Part shown: positions 27,576 through 35,995 of the stretch, piece by piece
Position numbering within the stretch: the stretch's first letter is position 1
Layout of the letters: each line of letters begins with the position of its first letter
Origin: Candidatus Chlorobium antarcticum
GTDB taxonomy: Bacteria; Bacteroidota; Chlorobiia; Chlorobiales; Chlorobiaceae
Reading direction: 5' to 3'
DNA length: 64,000 nucleotides
NCBI GenBank assembly: GCA_030765725.1
Contig: JAVCDF010000006.1
Location: 62,001 to 126,000, forward strand
Translations under genes and position numbers: made by a program
The notes under the pieces: generated by a model
The model's input: the letters and a program-made list of their open reading frames with translations, nothing else
What the model was told of the DNA's origin: nothing
Databases searched by the model: none

Positions 27576-28901
27576 ATGAAATTCATCCGATTCGTTGCAA
27601 TACTGACGGTTCCGGCTATGCTGCTCATCCTCTCGGCGGAAGCCCCTGCCTATAACCCTGAAAGCCTTGAGCTGCTGAAAAAAGATGTTCCGGCATGGAA
27701 TACAATGCGCAGCAGCACAGCCGCAGCCATCGACCTCTACAAAGCCGACCTTGAAGATGCACATCTCGACGGAGCAAACCTCAGTGGGGCCGTTCTTATC
27801 CGTGCCAATCTCTCTGGTGCCCGGCTTGACGGGGCAAATATGAGCGGCTCCAATCTGGCCATGTCGTTCATCAAAAAAGCAGATATGAAAGGGGTCGACC
27901 TGTCGGGCTCATGGCTTCTGAAGGCCAACATGAAAAGCTCCTGGATGGCCAATGCAAAACTCGGCCGAAGCAACCTTAAAGGAGCCAACCTCCGATGGGC
28001 TACACTGCGGGGAGCCGACCTCAGTGACGCAAACCTCTCCAACACCATTCTGTTTGAAACTAATTTTTCAGATGCCGACCTCAGAGGCACCAACTTTCAA
28101 GGGGCAACATTTCTACCAAATGCAAATCTTCAGGGAGCAACACTTTCCGCCCGAACCATTCTACCCTCAGGCGAACCTGCCGACAAGGGATGGTGCACGC
28201 GAAGCGGCGCCCGCTTTGAGCAAAGCAGCACCACTTCCAATGCAGCCATTCAGGTCCCTCCCGTGGAACTGCCCGAAGAAAGTCTTTCCATAAAACCCTC
28301 TCCAGCCAAGGGCGGACAGGTAACCGCTGGTTCCAGGGAGCAGGAACTTCTCTTCGAAGATGTGGGAGCCTGGAACCGGCTGCGCAGCAGTAATCCCGGA
28401 ATGAAGGTCACACTTGAGAAAGAAAAACTCGACCAGGCACGCCTCAAAGGGGCGGATTTGAAGAAAGCCGCCCTTGCCGGAAGCAGCTTTGCAGGCGCTA
28501 TGCTTGACAATGCCAACATGACGGGAGCCAATCTGAACAGCGCTGACTTCAGAAAAGCAGACATGAAAAAGGCCTGCCTCGCTGGAGCAAACCTCCGGAA
28601 AGCTAACCTCGACCGCGCATTTCTGAAAGAGGCAGATCTCAGCGGAGCCGATCTTTCAGAGGCCATGCTCTACGGCGCAACCCTGTCGGGCGCCAACCTC
28701 AGCGAGGCCGTTCTTCAGGGAGCCTCACTGTTTGACGCAGACCTCTCAGGAGCCGACCTTTCCGGAGCAAACCTAAAAGGGGCCAACATCATGGATGCCA
28801 ATTTTTCCAGGGCTATCATTTCCTCATCCACAATACTCCCATCCGGCGAGGACGCAACCAGAACATGGGCCCTGTTGAACAGAGCAACATTCGCTCCCTG
28901 A
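27576..28901 (+). CDS. Exported pentapeptide-repeat protein with an internal duplication
   Basis: A 441-residue protein. The N-terminus (KFIRFVAILTVPAMLLILSA) is a signal peptide, so it is periplasmic or outer-membrane-facing. Two blocks of A(D/N)LxX pentapeptide repeats fold as right-handed quadrilateral helices. Each block is opened by a helical cap with the pattern W-N-x-x-RSS (PAWNTMRSS, GAWNRLRSS) and closed by the pattern ILPSGE. A linker of about 60 residues rich in Ser/Pro joins them. The shared caps show that one gene was duplicated head to tail. Role unknown. It precedes a small gene with a strong ribosome-binding site. Confidence 0.9.
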   Translation: MKFIRFVAILTVPAMLLILSAEAPAYNPESLELLKKDVPAWNTMRSSTAAAIDLYKADLEDAHLDGANLSGAVLIRANLSGARLDGANMSGSNLAMSFIKKADMKGVDLSGSWLLKANMKSSWMANAKLGRSNLKGANLRWATLRGADLSDANLSNTILFETNFSDADLRGTNFQGATFLPNANLQGATLSARTILPSGEPADKGWCTRSGARFEQSSTTSNAAIQVPPVELPEESLSIKPSPAKGGQVTAGSREQELLFEDVGAWNRLRSSNPGMKVTLEKEKLDQARLKGADLKKAALAGSSFAGAMLDNANMTGANLNSADFRKADMKKACLAGANLRKANLDRAFLKEADLSGADLSEAMLYGATLSGANLSEAVLQGASLFDADLSGADLSGANLKGANIMDANFSRAIISSSTILPSGEDATRTWALLNRATFAP

Positions 28902-28919
28902 CAGCCAAAAAGGAGAACA

Positions 28920-29153
28920 ATGGCAAACATACTTGTAGCAAGCTATTACAGCAGGTGGGACCTCAAAAACCACAAAGGGCGCATAGCGCTCTATGATTCA
29001 GCAAATCAGGAAATTGAGAACCATGCTTTCACCGACTCGGCTGAATTTCAGGTAATAGTCAGCATGCTTAGAAATGAGAAGCCCCTCTGGTATGAAACAG
29101 AGGCGCAGCATCTGCGAACGGGAAATGAGCCTGCGGGTGAGGGGGAGAGGTAA
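28920..29153 (+). CDS. Small conserved-looking protein of unknown function
   Basis: A 77-residue soluble protein starting MANILVASYYSRWDLKNHKG. AAAAAGGAGAACA immediately before the ATG is a near-ideal Shine-Dalgarno. The start lies 18 bp after the pentapeptide-repeat stop, so the two are probably cotranscribed. The sequence is mixed alpha/beta with no cysteine, no signal peptide and no membrane helix. I do not recognise a family. Confidence 0.7.
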   Translation: MANILVASYYSRWDLKNHKGRIALYDSANQEIENHAFTDSAEFQVIVSMLRNEKPLWYETEAQHLRTGNEPAGEGER

Positions 29154-29179
29154 CGAGAGCCCAACGGGAGAAAAGGTGA

Positions 29180-29470
29180 TTATGCTTCAGAAAGCGAAGG
29201 GAACCGCTTTCTGAAAAGAAGGTTGCCAAGTATACGCGCCCGTGTAATATTGCGGTCACTCATGCTGAGCGTATGCTTTTTACCCGTACGGGTAACCACA
29301 TCAATGGTACCGTCATTGTTTACTTTGACTACCGTCCAGAATTTATCCACCACATAATGGTACTCCTCCCCCCGCTCAAGAGGGTATACCTGCCGCGCCC
29401 GTGGCCCTGGGCTGAACGAACTCTTCGGCTTGTGGTAAACAATTGGATCTCCAACTCTGAAATGAATCAA
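29180..29470 (-). CDS. Conserved small protein of unknown function (VGDPIVY...DKFWTV family), TTG start
   Basis: A 96-residue protein. AAAGGAGGT (29476-29484, minus strand) stands 5 nt before TTG at 29470, which settles the start against a longer ATG frame from 29545. The product reads HFRVGDPIVYHKPKSS, RARQVYPLERGEEYHYVVDK and FWTVVKVNNDGTIDVVTRTG. It has SH3-like beta-barrel character and then a basic C-terminus. Similar proteins occur, as I remember, in cyanobacteria and planctomycetes without known function. It is convergent with the 77-residue gene, 26 bp away. Confidence 0.72.
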   Translation of the reverse strand: MIHFRVGDPIVYHKPKSSFSPGPRARQVYPLERGEEYHYVVDKFWTVVKVNNDGTIDVVTRTGKKHTLSMSDRNITRARILGNLLFRKRFPSLSEA

Positions 29471-29609
29471 TCTCGACCTCCTTTCGGGTAACTCCAGCGG
29501 TTCGTAATTTATTACGCTAACAGTCCAAACAGCAATGTACCACAAGCCGTAGTATTCTGCAAATTTTTTATGCTAATGGTGTCTAGGAACGGGGGAGGAA
29601 CTTTATTTT

Positions 29610-30185
29610 TTAACAGCAGGCCTTTCTGAGAACCATTGTGTATTCGTTCATCTCAGACATCGGCCTATTCTTGGTGAAAAGGCTCCAGTCAACCTGCACA
29701 CCGGTTTTGAACTTTGAATTGAAAGAGAGGATTTCTTTGTCAATACGCCCGCCGCACATAACACTCTCAACATCGAAATAATCTTCTGGATGAATGAGTA
29801 TCTGAAGTAGCGCCTCGGCAAGTTCGTTCTTCTCATAAAGCAGAAATTTCGCAAGCAAACCGGTCAGCTCCACAAGCCTGCCGTCCTGGTCAAGAACCGC
29901 ATAAGCCTCAATGCCCCGAGAGTACATTCCATCACGGCGAACCATATGTAGCCTTACTTCGCGCAGAAAACGCTCAACATCCATTCGGTAGCGCGACAGC
30001 ATGAGCGTTCCTCCAAGAGGCGCCGACGAATTGCCGCCGGAATCTCCGTTCAGCATCCACTCAAGATCGGCGCCATCATTTTCAAGGCGCGCAAGCATCT
30101 TCTTTCCGGGAAAACACCTCCCTTTAAGATAGTGGGTCATCTGTGCAGGATATTTGATACCTACGGCCCGACAAAAAGCATTCAC
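29610..30185 (-). CDS. Helix-turn-helix/PAS-like regulator, probably 5'-truncated
   Basis: A 191-residue frame from a GTG. The first 50 residues (FCRAVGIKYPAQMTHYLKG to DLEWMLNGD) look like an XRE/CI-type helix-turn-helix, including the typical W-L/M-L-x-G-D end. The rest (AYAVLDQDGRLVELTGLLAK, ILIHPEDYFDVES) resembles a PAS domain. Codons before the GTG still read as helix 1 (GWLREYILRKHGSV), yet an in-frame TAG at 30225-30227 lies just upstream and no ATG/GTG/TTG is available between. The gene may thus be damaged or use a rare start. No partner is obvious. Confidence 0.55.
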   Translation of the reverse strand: MNAFCRAVGIKYPAQMTHYLKGRCFPGKKMLARLENDGADLEWMLNGDSGGNSSAPLGGTLMLSRYRMDVERFLREVRLHMVRRDGMYSRGIEAYAVLDQDGRLVELTGLLAKFLLYEKNELAEALLQILIHPEDYFDVESVMCGGRIDKEILSFNSKFKTGVQVDWSLFTKNRPMSEMNEYTMVLRKACC

Positions 30186-30381
30186 AGAACCATGCTTGCG
30201 AAGAATGTACTCTCTGAGCCAACCCTAAAAGCCCTGACTTGAAGAATTTGACTCGTGTTTACTACCGGTTGAAGATGGGGGCATAAGAAAAACCGATTTT
30301 TTCCACTTGTATAAATATATCCTACAGCAACCCACTGAGCAAAACCGTTCCACCGCCCTCGTTGTTCACCCGAAAAGACCT

Positions 30382-32307
30382 TCAGATCTGCACCTGTACG
30401 CCGATTTCAATCACCTGGCCGGAAGGGAGGCCGTAATAAGCCGTAGCACTCAGCGCATTTCTGGCCATCAGCGCAAAAAACTTCTTGCGGGAGGGAAACA
30501 TTTTTGTCTTCTCATCGGCAACAATCTTCTCCCTACTCAGAAAAAAGCTTATTGCCTCGGGCTTGAAATTCAGCCCCAGAGGATTTGCTAGCTCCAGAAC
30601 CTGACGGATGTTGGGATACTCAAGAAAACCATAACGGGCAACAACCTGCGTAAACCCGTTCTTAAGCCTCCTCACCTCAACCTTCCGGCTGTTGGGAACC
30701 CTTGGAACCCGTTCATTACTGAAATGGAACAGGGCAATCTCCGAATGGAGCACCTTGTTGTGACGAAGGTTGTGCAGAAGGGCGATGGGAACGATATCGG
30801 GATTTGCCGTCAGATAGACCGCCTGGCCCGGCACCCGCTGCGGCTCATCGAGTGCAAGACTTCCCATGAATTCGTCAACCGTCAGCGTACGATCTTCAAG
30901 CTGACGCATAAGCAACTGCCGCCCCTGCTTCCAGGTGTTCATCATCGTAAACATGAGCAGACCCACAGCCAGCGGGAACCATGCTCCATGGAAAAGCTTA
31001 CTCATGCTGGCTCCGAAAAAGGAGAGGTCAACAACAGCAAATAGACTGACCAGCACCCAGAGTGCCCAGGGACGCCACTTCCAGAGGTCGCGAGCCACAA
31101 AGAAAAAGAGGATGGTTGAAATCAGCATGGTGGTAGTCATACTGGCACCATACGCCGCCGCAAGACTGCTTGAGGACCCAAAACCCAGAACCAACCCGAT
31201 AGTGGAGGCCATGAGCGCCCAGTTGGCTGCCGGAACATAAATCTGCCCGATATGACTGGCCGATGTATGGGTTACTGTGAGACGCGGCAGGTAGCCAAGC
31301 TGTATGGCCTGCTGGGTTATGGAGTATACACCCGTTATAAGCGCCTGCGAAGCAATAACAGTTGCCACTGTTGCCAGAAGAACCATTGGAATCATCGCCC
31401 ATGAGGGCACCAGAGCGTAAAACGGATGGCTTGAGGCCTCGGGCGAAGCGATAAGAAAAGCCCCTTGCCCGAAATAGTTCAAGAGCAGCGCCGGCAGCAC
31501 AAAAAGCACCCAGGTCAGCCGGATGGGAGTACGGCCGAAATGACCCATATCGGCATAGAGCGCCTCCGCACCGGTAACAGCCAGAAAAACCGCACCCAGC
31601 ACCAGAAAACCGTGAATCTGGTTGTTGAACAGAAAATTTATACCGTACCACGGCATGACTGCCTGAAGAATCTGTGGATATTTGATGATCTGAATAAGGC
31701 CGAGCGCGCCAAGACAGAAGAACCAGAGCAGAATGATAGGGCCGAAAAGCGCTCCCAGGCGTGCTGTACCATTATGCTGAAACAGGAAAAGCCCCGCCAG
31801 GATGACAACCGTAGCAGGAATAACCATATCAGCAAAAGCCGGAGCAATAATCTGCAACCCCTCCGTTGCGCTCAGCACCGAAATGGCCGGGGTTATCATA
31901 GCCTCTCCAAGAAGAACGGAGGCCCCGAACAGACCGATGGAAACCAGCACCCATCGGTCTCTTTTTTTCTCTATGCACTGACCAATAATAAGTGCCGTAA
32001 GGGCAAGAATCCCCCCTTCGCCCTCATTGTCGGCTCGCATGATGAAGGTCAGGTACTTCAGGCTTACAATCAGGATCAAGGCCCAGAAAAGGAGGGAAAG
32101 AACGCCGAGTATATTGGCGTTCGAAGCCGCTATGCCGTAATCGCCATGGAAACACTCCCGGATTGCATAAAGCGGACTCGTGCCAATATCGCCGAAAACC
32201 ACACCGAGAGCGGCAAGCGAAATTCCGGCAAGTTTTTTCATCCCGCCCGCACCCTCAGGAGAAGCGCTATCTACGGGAACTTCAGGACCTGCTGCGTTTA
32301 CGGACAT
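30382..32307 (-). CDS. kup: Kup-type potassium uptake protein
   Basis: A 641-residue K+/H+ symporter of the KUP/HAK/KT family. The N-terminal 22 residues are polar. Then come ALGVVFGDIGTSPLYAIREC, the family signature in TM1, and GEGGILALTALI in the loop after TM2. About 12 membrane helices fill residues 25-450. A cytoplasmic C-terminal domain of about 180 residues follows, ending with FFLSREKIV and the GLPSGQVIEIGVQVQI tail. It stands alone, divergent from rlpA with a 570-bp gap. Confidence 0.95.
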   Translation of the reverse strand: MSVNAAGPEVPVDSASPEGAGGMKKLAGISLAALGVVFGDIGTSPLYAIRECFHGDYGIAASNANILGVLSLLFWALILIVSLKYLTFIMRADNEGEGGILALTALIIGQCIEKKRDRWVLVSIGLFGASVLLGEAMITPAISVLSATEGLQIIAPAFADMVIPATVVILAGLFLFQHNGTARLGALFGPIILLWFFCLGALGLIQIIKYPQILQAVMPWYGINFLFNNQIHGFLVLGAVFLAVTGAEALYADMGHFGRTPIRLTWVLFVLPALLLNYFGQGAFLIASPEASSHPFYALVPSWAMIPMVLLATVATVIASQALITGVYSITQQAIQLGYLPRLTVTHTSASHIGQIYVPAANWALMASTIGLVLGFGSSSSLAAAYGASMTTTMLISTILFFFVARDLWKWRPWALWVLVSLFAVVDLSFFGASMSKLFHGAWFPLAVGLLMFTMMNTWKQGRQLLMRQLEDRTLTVDEFMGSLALDEPQRVPGQAVYLTANPDIVPIALLHNLRHNKVLHSEIALFHFSNERVPRVPNSRKVEVRRLKNGFTQVVARYGFLEYPNIRQVLELANPLGLNFKPEAISFFLSREKIVADEKTKMFPSRKKFFALMARNALSATAYYGLPSGQVIEIGVQVQI

Positions 32308-32879
32308 GACTGTTCGGAAAATTTATCAATTCCGCCACTTATGGAAGAAAATGGAACAGTGCATCCTGCACTGCGGAAGGACGGAAACAGAAAGGGGAAA
32401 GGCGCGTTGGGCATAAATGAGCATTCGTTGCTAGCAACTCCAATTTGCAGCAATCAATATAGCCAATTGTTCTTTAATCAAAGAACCCCACGCGCCCTTT
32501 TGCCCCCGAAACCCCTGAGGCGCGCTCATCTTTCGTCATAAAAAAAGTACCCGGCGCCTATCTCTCTGCAGCAACACAACCGGGGAGATATTCGTGAATT
32601 TTATTCACAAGAAAGAATCAGATAAAACTCTTTTTATTACAGTGCTTTGCATAACAAAGAAGAAAATAGACAGAGCAACGCGCAAGCAAAATGACGCCAA
32701 AATACTCTGGCAAAAGCTATTAATAGTTATCCGTTGTGGTCGGCTGGATGTTTTTTTGTTTTTTACTTTTTTATCGTATATTGGGATCAGAAAATTATTG
32801 GATGAGTAGTGGATTATTATCCATCCGAAAAAGGCCGGCCAGACCGAAAAAGAAGGGCCTTCAACGAAACCTGAACGAT
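32308..32879. other. Intergenic region between kup and rlpA
   Basis: About 570 bp without a credible gene. Codon use of the short frames here (for example 32594-32809) is poor and A+T-rich. A short dyad GTGAAT-TTT-ATTCAC lies at 32594-32608 and could be a regulator site, but 6-bp arms in A+T-rich DNA are weak evidence. It must hold the promoters of both divergent genes. Confidence 0.4.
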
Positions 32880-33389
32880 ATGATACGCAACCGCCTTATT
32901 CTTGCATCTTTTCTGGTCCTCATGACCACCGGCACCATTACCGCCTGCCAGAACTCCCTTACTCTCTCCCAATACACCCCGTCGGCCTCTGACGGCGCCC
33001 TCACGGGCGACCAGAGAAGCAGGGCATCCATCGCCGATCACACATCCGTCAACTGCCAGCCCGAATGCTTTCTTATGACCACGGGGGTCGCCTCATACTA
33101 TGCCGACCGCTTTCAGGGACGCACAACAGCAAATGGCGAAACCTTTGACATGAACGATCTTACCGCTGCCCATAAGTCCCTGCCGTTCGGCACCTGGGTA
33201 CGGGTGACCAATATGGACAACGGCCGGGAAGTGACTGTCCGCATCAACGACCGCGGCCCCTATGTCGGTAAGCGCATCATCGATCTCTCCCGACAGGCCG
33301 CAAAAGTCATCGGACTGATAAGGCCGGGCACCGGCGAAGTCAAAATTGAAGCCTTCGAAACAAATCCCGAGACCATATTCAACGGCTGA
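32880..33389 (+). CDS. rlpA: RlpA-family septal/cell-wall lipoprotein
   Basis: A 169-residue lipoprotein. The signal peptide ends with LMTTGTITAC, a plausible lipobox. The double-psi beta-barrel domain has GVASYYADRFQGRTTANGE, LPFGTWVRVTNMDNGREV, and [18 protein letters not shown], the RlpA core including the catalytic-type Asp of NDRGP. RlpA proteins are lytic transglycosylases or peptidoglycan-binding proteins at the septum. There is no SPOR domain, so it is the short type. A second, broken copy follows 46 bp later. Confidence 0.9.
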   Translation: MIRNRLILASFLVLMTTGTITACQNSLTLSQYTPSASDGALTGDQRSRASIADHTSVNCQPECFLMTTGVASYYADRFQGRTTANGETFDMNDLTAAHKSLPFGTWVRVTNMDNGREVTVRINDRGPYVGKRIIDLSRQAAKVIGLIRPGTGEVKIEAFETNPETIFNG

Positions 33390-33435
33390 ACGGGAACTGA
33401 CACTTCCATAAAGCACATAACTCGACCACGCCCTC

Positions 33436-33846
33436 ATGGAACGGCTCAAAAAAAACACTGCTGCGGCGCTTGCCGCAATGGTGTGACTCACTGCCTCTGG
33501 CATACCGCTCTCAGCAGCCAACTCCACATCCACCAATTCTGAAGCCACCTCGCTCCTCATTGCAAAAGGCAGAGTTTCCTACTATGCACAGCACCTGCAT
33601 GGCAAAAGAACCGCCAGCGGAGAACTGTTTGAAGCCGACAGCCTCACCGGAGCGCACTGCACACTGCCCTTTGGCGCCAGCGTCAGGGTCACCAACCTCA
33701 ACAACGAGAAACAAGTGGTCGTCCGCATCAACGACCGCGGTCCCTTCCGCAAAGGAAGAATCATTGACATCTCTCCGGCAGCCGCCCAGGAAATCGGCAT
33801 CATCAGAACCGGAACAGCAAAAGTGCGCATCGAAACCCTAAACTGA
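33436..33846 (+). pseudogene. Second RlpA-like gene with a nonsense codon in the signal peptide
   Basis: From ATG 33436 the frame reads MERLKKNTAAALAAMV, then TGA at 33484-33486, then continues open as [13 protein letters not shown] and a complete RlpA barrel ([37 protein letters not shown]) to a stop at 33844. The single TGA sits in the hydrophobic part of the signal peptide. No ATG, GTG or TTG restarts the frame before the domain. The domain itself is intact, which suggests recent inactivation. It is a tandem paralogue of the gene at 32880-33389, with clear divergence. Confidence 0.85.
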
Positions 33847-33856
33847 ACCCCCCAGA

Positions 33857-33887
33857 GGGGACGCTGTACACTTCGTGCACTAATTCC
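33857..33887 (+). repeat. REP-like element, copy 1
   Basis: Pattern GGGACGCT, nine variable bases, then GTGCACTAATTCC. The middle forms an imperfect dyad (GTACAC TTC GTGCAC). It shares both outer blocks with the copy at 34702-34735. Such short palindromic units resemble REP elements mobilised by IS200-like (RAYT) transposases, although no transposase is present here. Confidence 0.55.
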
Positions 33888-34564
33888 TATTCCGGCCGTC
33901 GCTCCATCACCTTTTTATAATACGATCCGCTTGTATAGAGCGCCGCAACCGGATTGTGCCCGAGCACCCTGTCTTTGACAATAAGCGTTGTTGCCGGCGC
34001 ATCTGAATGGCGGCAGAACATTGAGTCATGGCCCACGCAGAGCCCGATCACCACATTAAGGTCTGACTTCCATTCGTTCAGCATCCGTGCCTGCATAATC
34101 GGGTTGCACGACCCCTCGAACTGGCCCGGCTTCAGCTTCAGCTCTTCGGGAATCCCGACCTCCGTCTTGTCCACCGAACCAACCTTGCAGAGCACCGCAC
34201 GGTACTCAAAACCATTCGCCTTCAGAATTTTCCCAAACAGCCGCGTCTCCCCAATGAGCCCAACGCAGGTTGCAATCCCTACCTTTTTGGCTCCAATGCG
34301 CCGCGCAAACTCTACAGTCTCCTCCACGCGAGTCAGCTTTCCATAAAACAGCCCCTCCACCTCAGCCGCCGCACGCGCAACCCGCGCATCCGAAGAATCC
34401 GCGTAATACTCCGCCACTACCCCTCTAAGAACCTCATCGTCCAAAGCCTCACCAGGACAGAACGGAGGAAACTCCCCCTCCCGCCGATAGCAGTTCAAAG
34501 GCCCGCACTCAAAGCACCCCGGCTCATGTTCCCCAACGCCATCATTCTTTTTTCCCGACTCCAT
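33887..34564 (-). CDS. DUF1847 putative metal-binding protein
   Basis: A 225-residue protein rich in cysteine. The N-terminal EPGCFECGPLNCYRR carries a cysteine cluster, and further cysteines lie at FCPGEAL, IATCVGLIGETRLF, AVLCKVGS, EGSCNPIMQA, GLCVGHDSMF and CRHSDAP. This matches DUF1847, found in anaerobes and predicted to bind metal. GKILKANGFEYRAVL is typical. No neighbour suggests a partner. Its stop touches the first REP-like element. Confidence 0.85.
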   Translation of the reverse strand: MESGKKNDGVGEHEPGCFECGPLNCYRREGEFPPFCPGEALDDEVLRGVVAEYYADSSDARVARAAAEVEGLFYGKLTRVEETVEFARRIGAKKVGIATCVGLIGETRLFGKILKANGFEYRAVLCKVGSVDKTEVGIPEELKLKPGQFEGSCNPIMQARMLNEWKSDLNVVIGLCVGHDSMFCRHSDAPATTLIVKDRVLGHNPVAALYTSGSYYKKVMERRPE

Positions 34565-34701
34565 AACACTCTTCTCCTGAAAAACGCCTCAAAAGGACGC
34601 AGTTACATAAGGACAGCCAACCCGAACTTCAATAAAACAAATTACAGCCACCCAACCATCCCCAAAAAGCCAAACCATTACCCCAAAACAACTAAGAGTT
34701 T

Positions 34702-34735
34702 GGGACGCTCATGACTGAGTGTACTAACTCAGTCA
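34702..34735 (+). repeat. REP-like element, copy 2 (left inverted repeat of the SPFH gene)
   Basis: GGGACGCT followed by the perfect 9-bp-arm palindrome TGACTGAGT-GTACTA-ACTCAGTCA (34712-34735). The 18-mer CTCATGACTGAGTGTACT at 34708-34725 recurs in inverted orientation at 35948-35965, on the other side of the SPFH gene. Confidence 0.75.
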
Positions 34736-34920
34736 AACAGATTCACCTGGAAGGTAAGAGCTCCATAAGAAGAACAGGCCGAAGGCCAAAGAAAAACCTC
34801 AAGAGAGAGGTAGGAAGGCGAAAAACAATGGGGAAAACAAGATCGTCTTTCTGGCCGTTATCAACTATATTGATCAGAGAGCATTCCCTCGATATTTCAA
34901 ACGCTAACCCCCTGAACATC
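34736..34920. other. Leader region of the SPFH gene
   Basis: The reading frame stays open here, but the implied peptide is very basic and low-complexity and I treat it as non-coding. An ATG at 34828 with AGGAAGG about 9 nt upstream is an alternative start for the SPFH protein, which would add 31 residues. Confidence 0.4.
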
Positions 34921-35835
34921 ATGAGCCTCTTTATCTTTCTCGGCATCACCCTCTTTGTTCTCGGCATGGCCAACCCGACAAACAACATCGCAATCAGAAG
35001 GATGTCCGGCATCCTGAGAACCGCGGGTGTCGTGATAGCACTTCTCGGCATCCTCTCTTCAGCAATCAGAATTGTGGAGCCGGGCAAGGTCGGCGTCAAA
35101 GTCCTCTTCGGGAAGGTTCAGCCGGCTGTTCTCAACAGCGGCCTCAACATCATCAACCCGCTGGCAAAAGTTGAACTGTTCGACATCACAACCCAGAGCT
35201 ACACCATGTCCGGCTCTGAACAGGAGCGCTCGCAGCTCAGCGACGGTGCCATCAAGGTGCTGAGCGCCGACGGACTTGAGGTAACCATCGACATGACCGT
35301 ACTCTACCGGGTCAACCCCCAACAGGCGCCCTCCATACGCAGTGAGATCGGGCCGGGCTACACCTATATCGACAAAATCGTCAGGCCTACCGCTCGGACC
35401 AGGATTCGCGACAATGCGGTGATGTACAACGCCATTGACCTCTACTCGAAAAAACGCGATCAGTTCCAGGCGAACATTTTCGAGAGCATCGGCAAGGATT
35501 TCGAAAACCGCGGCATCGTCCTCGAAAACCTGCTGGTGCGCAATGTTTCCCTGCCGGAATCGGTGAAAATGGCTATCGAAGCCAAGATCAACGCCGAACA
35601 GGATGCACAGAAAATGGAGTTCGTCCTGCAGAAGGAGACCCAGGAAGCCGAGCGCAAGCGTGTAGAGGCCAAAGGCATCTCCGACTACCAGCGTACCATC
35701 TCGGAATCGCTGAACGACAAGCTCCTCCAATACGAGCAGATCAAGGTGCTACAGAACCTTGTCAAGACCGAGAACTCGAAAGTCATCATCCTCGGCGACA
35801 GCAAAAACGCATCCATGCTTATCGGTGACAAGTAA
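34921..35835 (+). CDS. SPFH/prohibitin-family membrane protein
   Basis: A 304-residue protein. Two hydrophobic segments (MSLFIFLGITLFVLGM and TAGVVIALLGILSSA) precede the SPFH domain (EPGKVGVKVLFGKVQPAVL, then QSYTMSGSEQ). A charged coiled coil follows (INAEQDAQKMEFVLQKETQE), and the end is LQNLVKTENSKVIILGD. Prohibitin-like proteins form ring assemblies at the membrane and regulate proteases or membrane domains. No NfeD or FtsH partner lies beside it. The start at 34921 gives a prohibitin-sized product. It is bracketed by inverted REP-like repeats. Confidence 0.85.
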   Translation: MSLFIFLGITLFVLGMANPTNNIAIRRMSGILRTAGVVIALLGILSSAIRIVEPGKVGVKVLFGKVQPAVLNSGLNIINPLAKVELFDITTQSYTMSGSEQERSQLSDGAIKVLSADGLEVTIDMTVLYRVNPQQAPSIRSEIGPGYTYIDKIVRPTARTRIRDNAVMYNAIDLYSKKRDQFQANIFESIGKDFENRGIVLENLLVRNVSLPESVKMAIEAKINAEQDAQKMEFVLQKETQEAERKRVEAKGISDYQRTISESLNDKLLQYEQIKVLQNLVKTENSKVIILGDSKNASMLIGDK

Positions 35836-35947
35836 TGCCGCACTGGCTCAACCATGCAATGAAGGGAACCTCATTCCGTGATCTGCACAGATACATCAGT
35901 AAAGGTGCCAAGTCACTCCTTGTCTGCCATCGCCCCGCTCTTGAACA

Positions 35948-35970
35948 AGTACACTCAGTCATGAGTGCCC
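35948..35970 (-). repeat. REP-like element, copy 3 (right inverted repeat of the SPFH gene)
   Basis: On the minus strand it reads GGGGGCACTCATGACTGAGT and continues GTACT. The 18 bp at 35948-35965 are an exact reverse complement of 34708-34725, and the G-rich flank is also similar. It lies between the SPFH stop and mnmE. Confidence 0.7.
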
Positions 35971-35995
35971 CCATCTCTAAACTGTTGTGGGGCAA

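Noticed and set aside
31465-32541. 358-codon open frame antisense to kup
   Set aside because: Lys/Asn/Gln-rich shadow of a membrane protein gene; no family resemblance.
32594-32809. 71-codon frame and GTGAAT-TTT-ATTCAC dyad upstream of rlpA
   Set aside because: The frame has no ribosome-binding site and A+T-driven codons. The dyad has only 6-bp arms and is listed as region content, not as an operator.
33484-33486. Selenocysteine at the TGA of the second rlpA copy
   Set aside because: The codon lies in the hydrophobic signal peptide, where Sec makes no sense, and there is no evident SECIS stem. Nonsense mutation is simpler.
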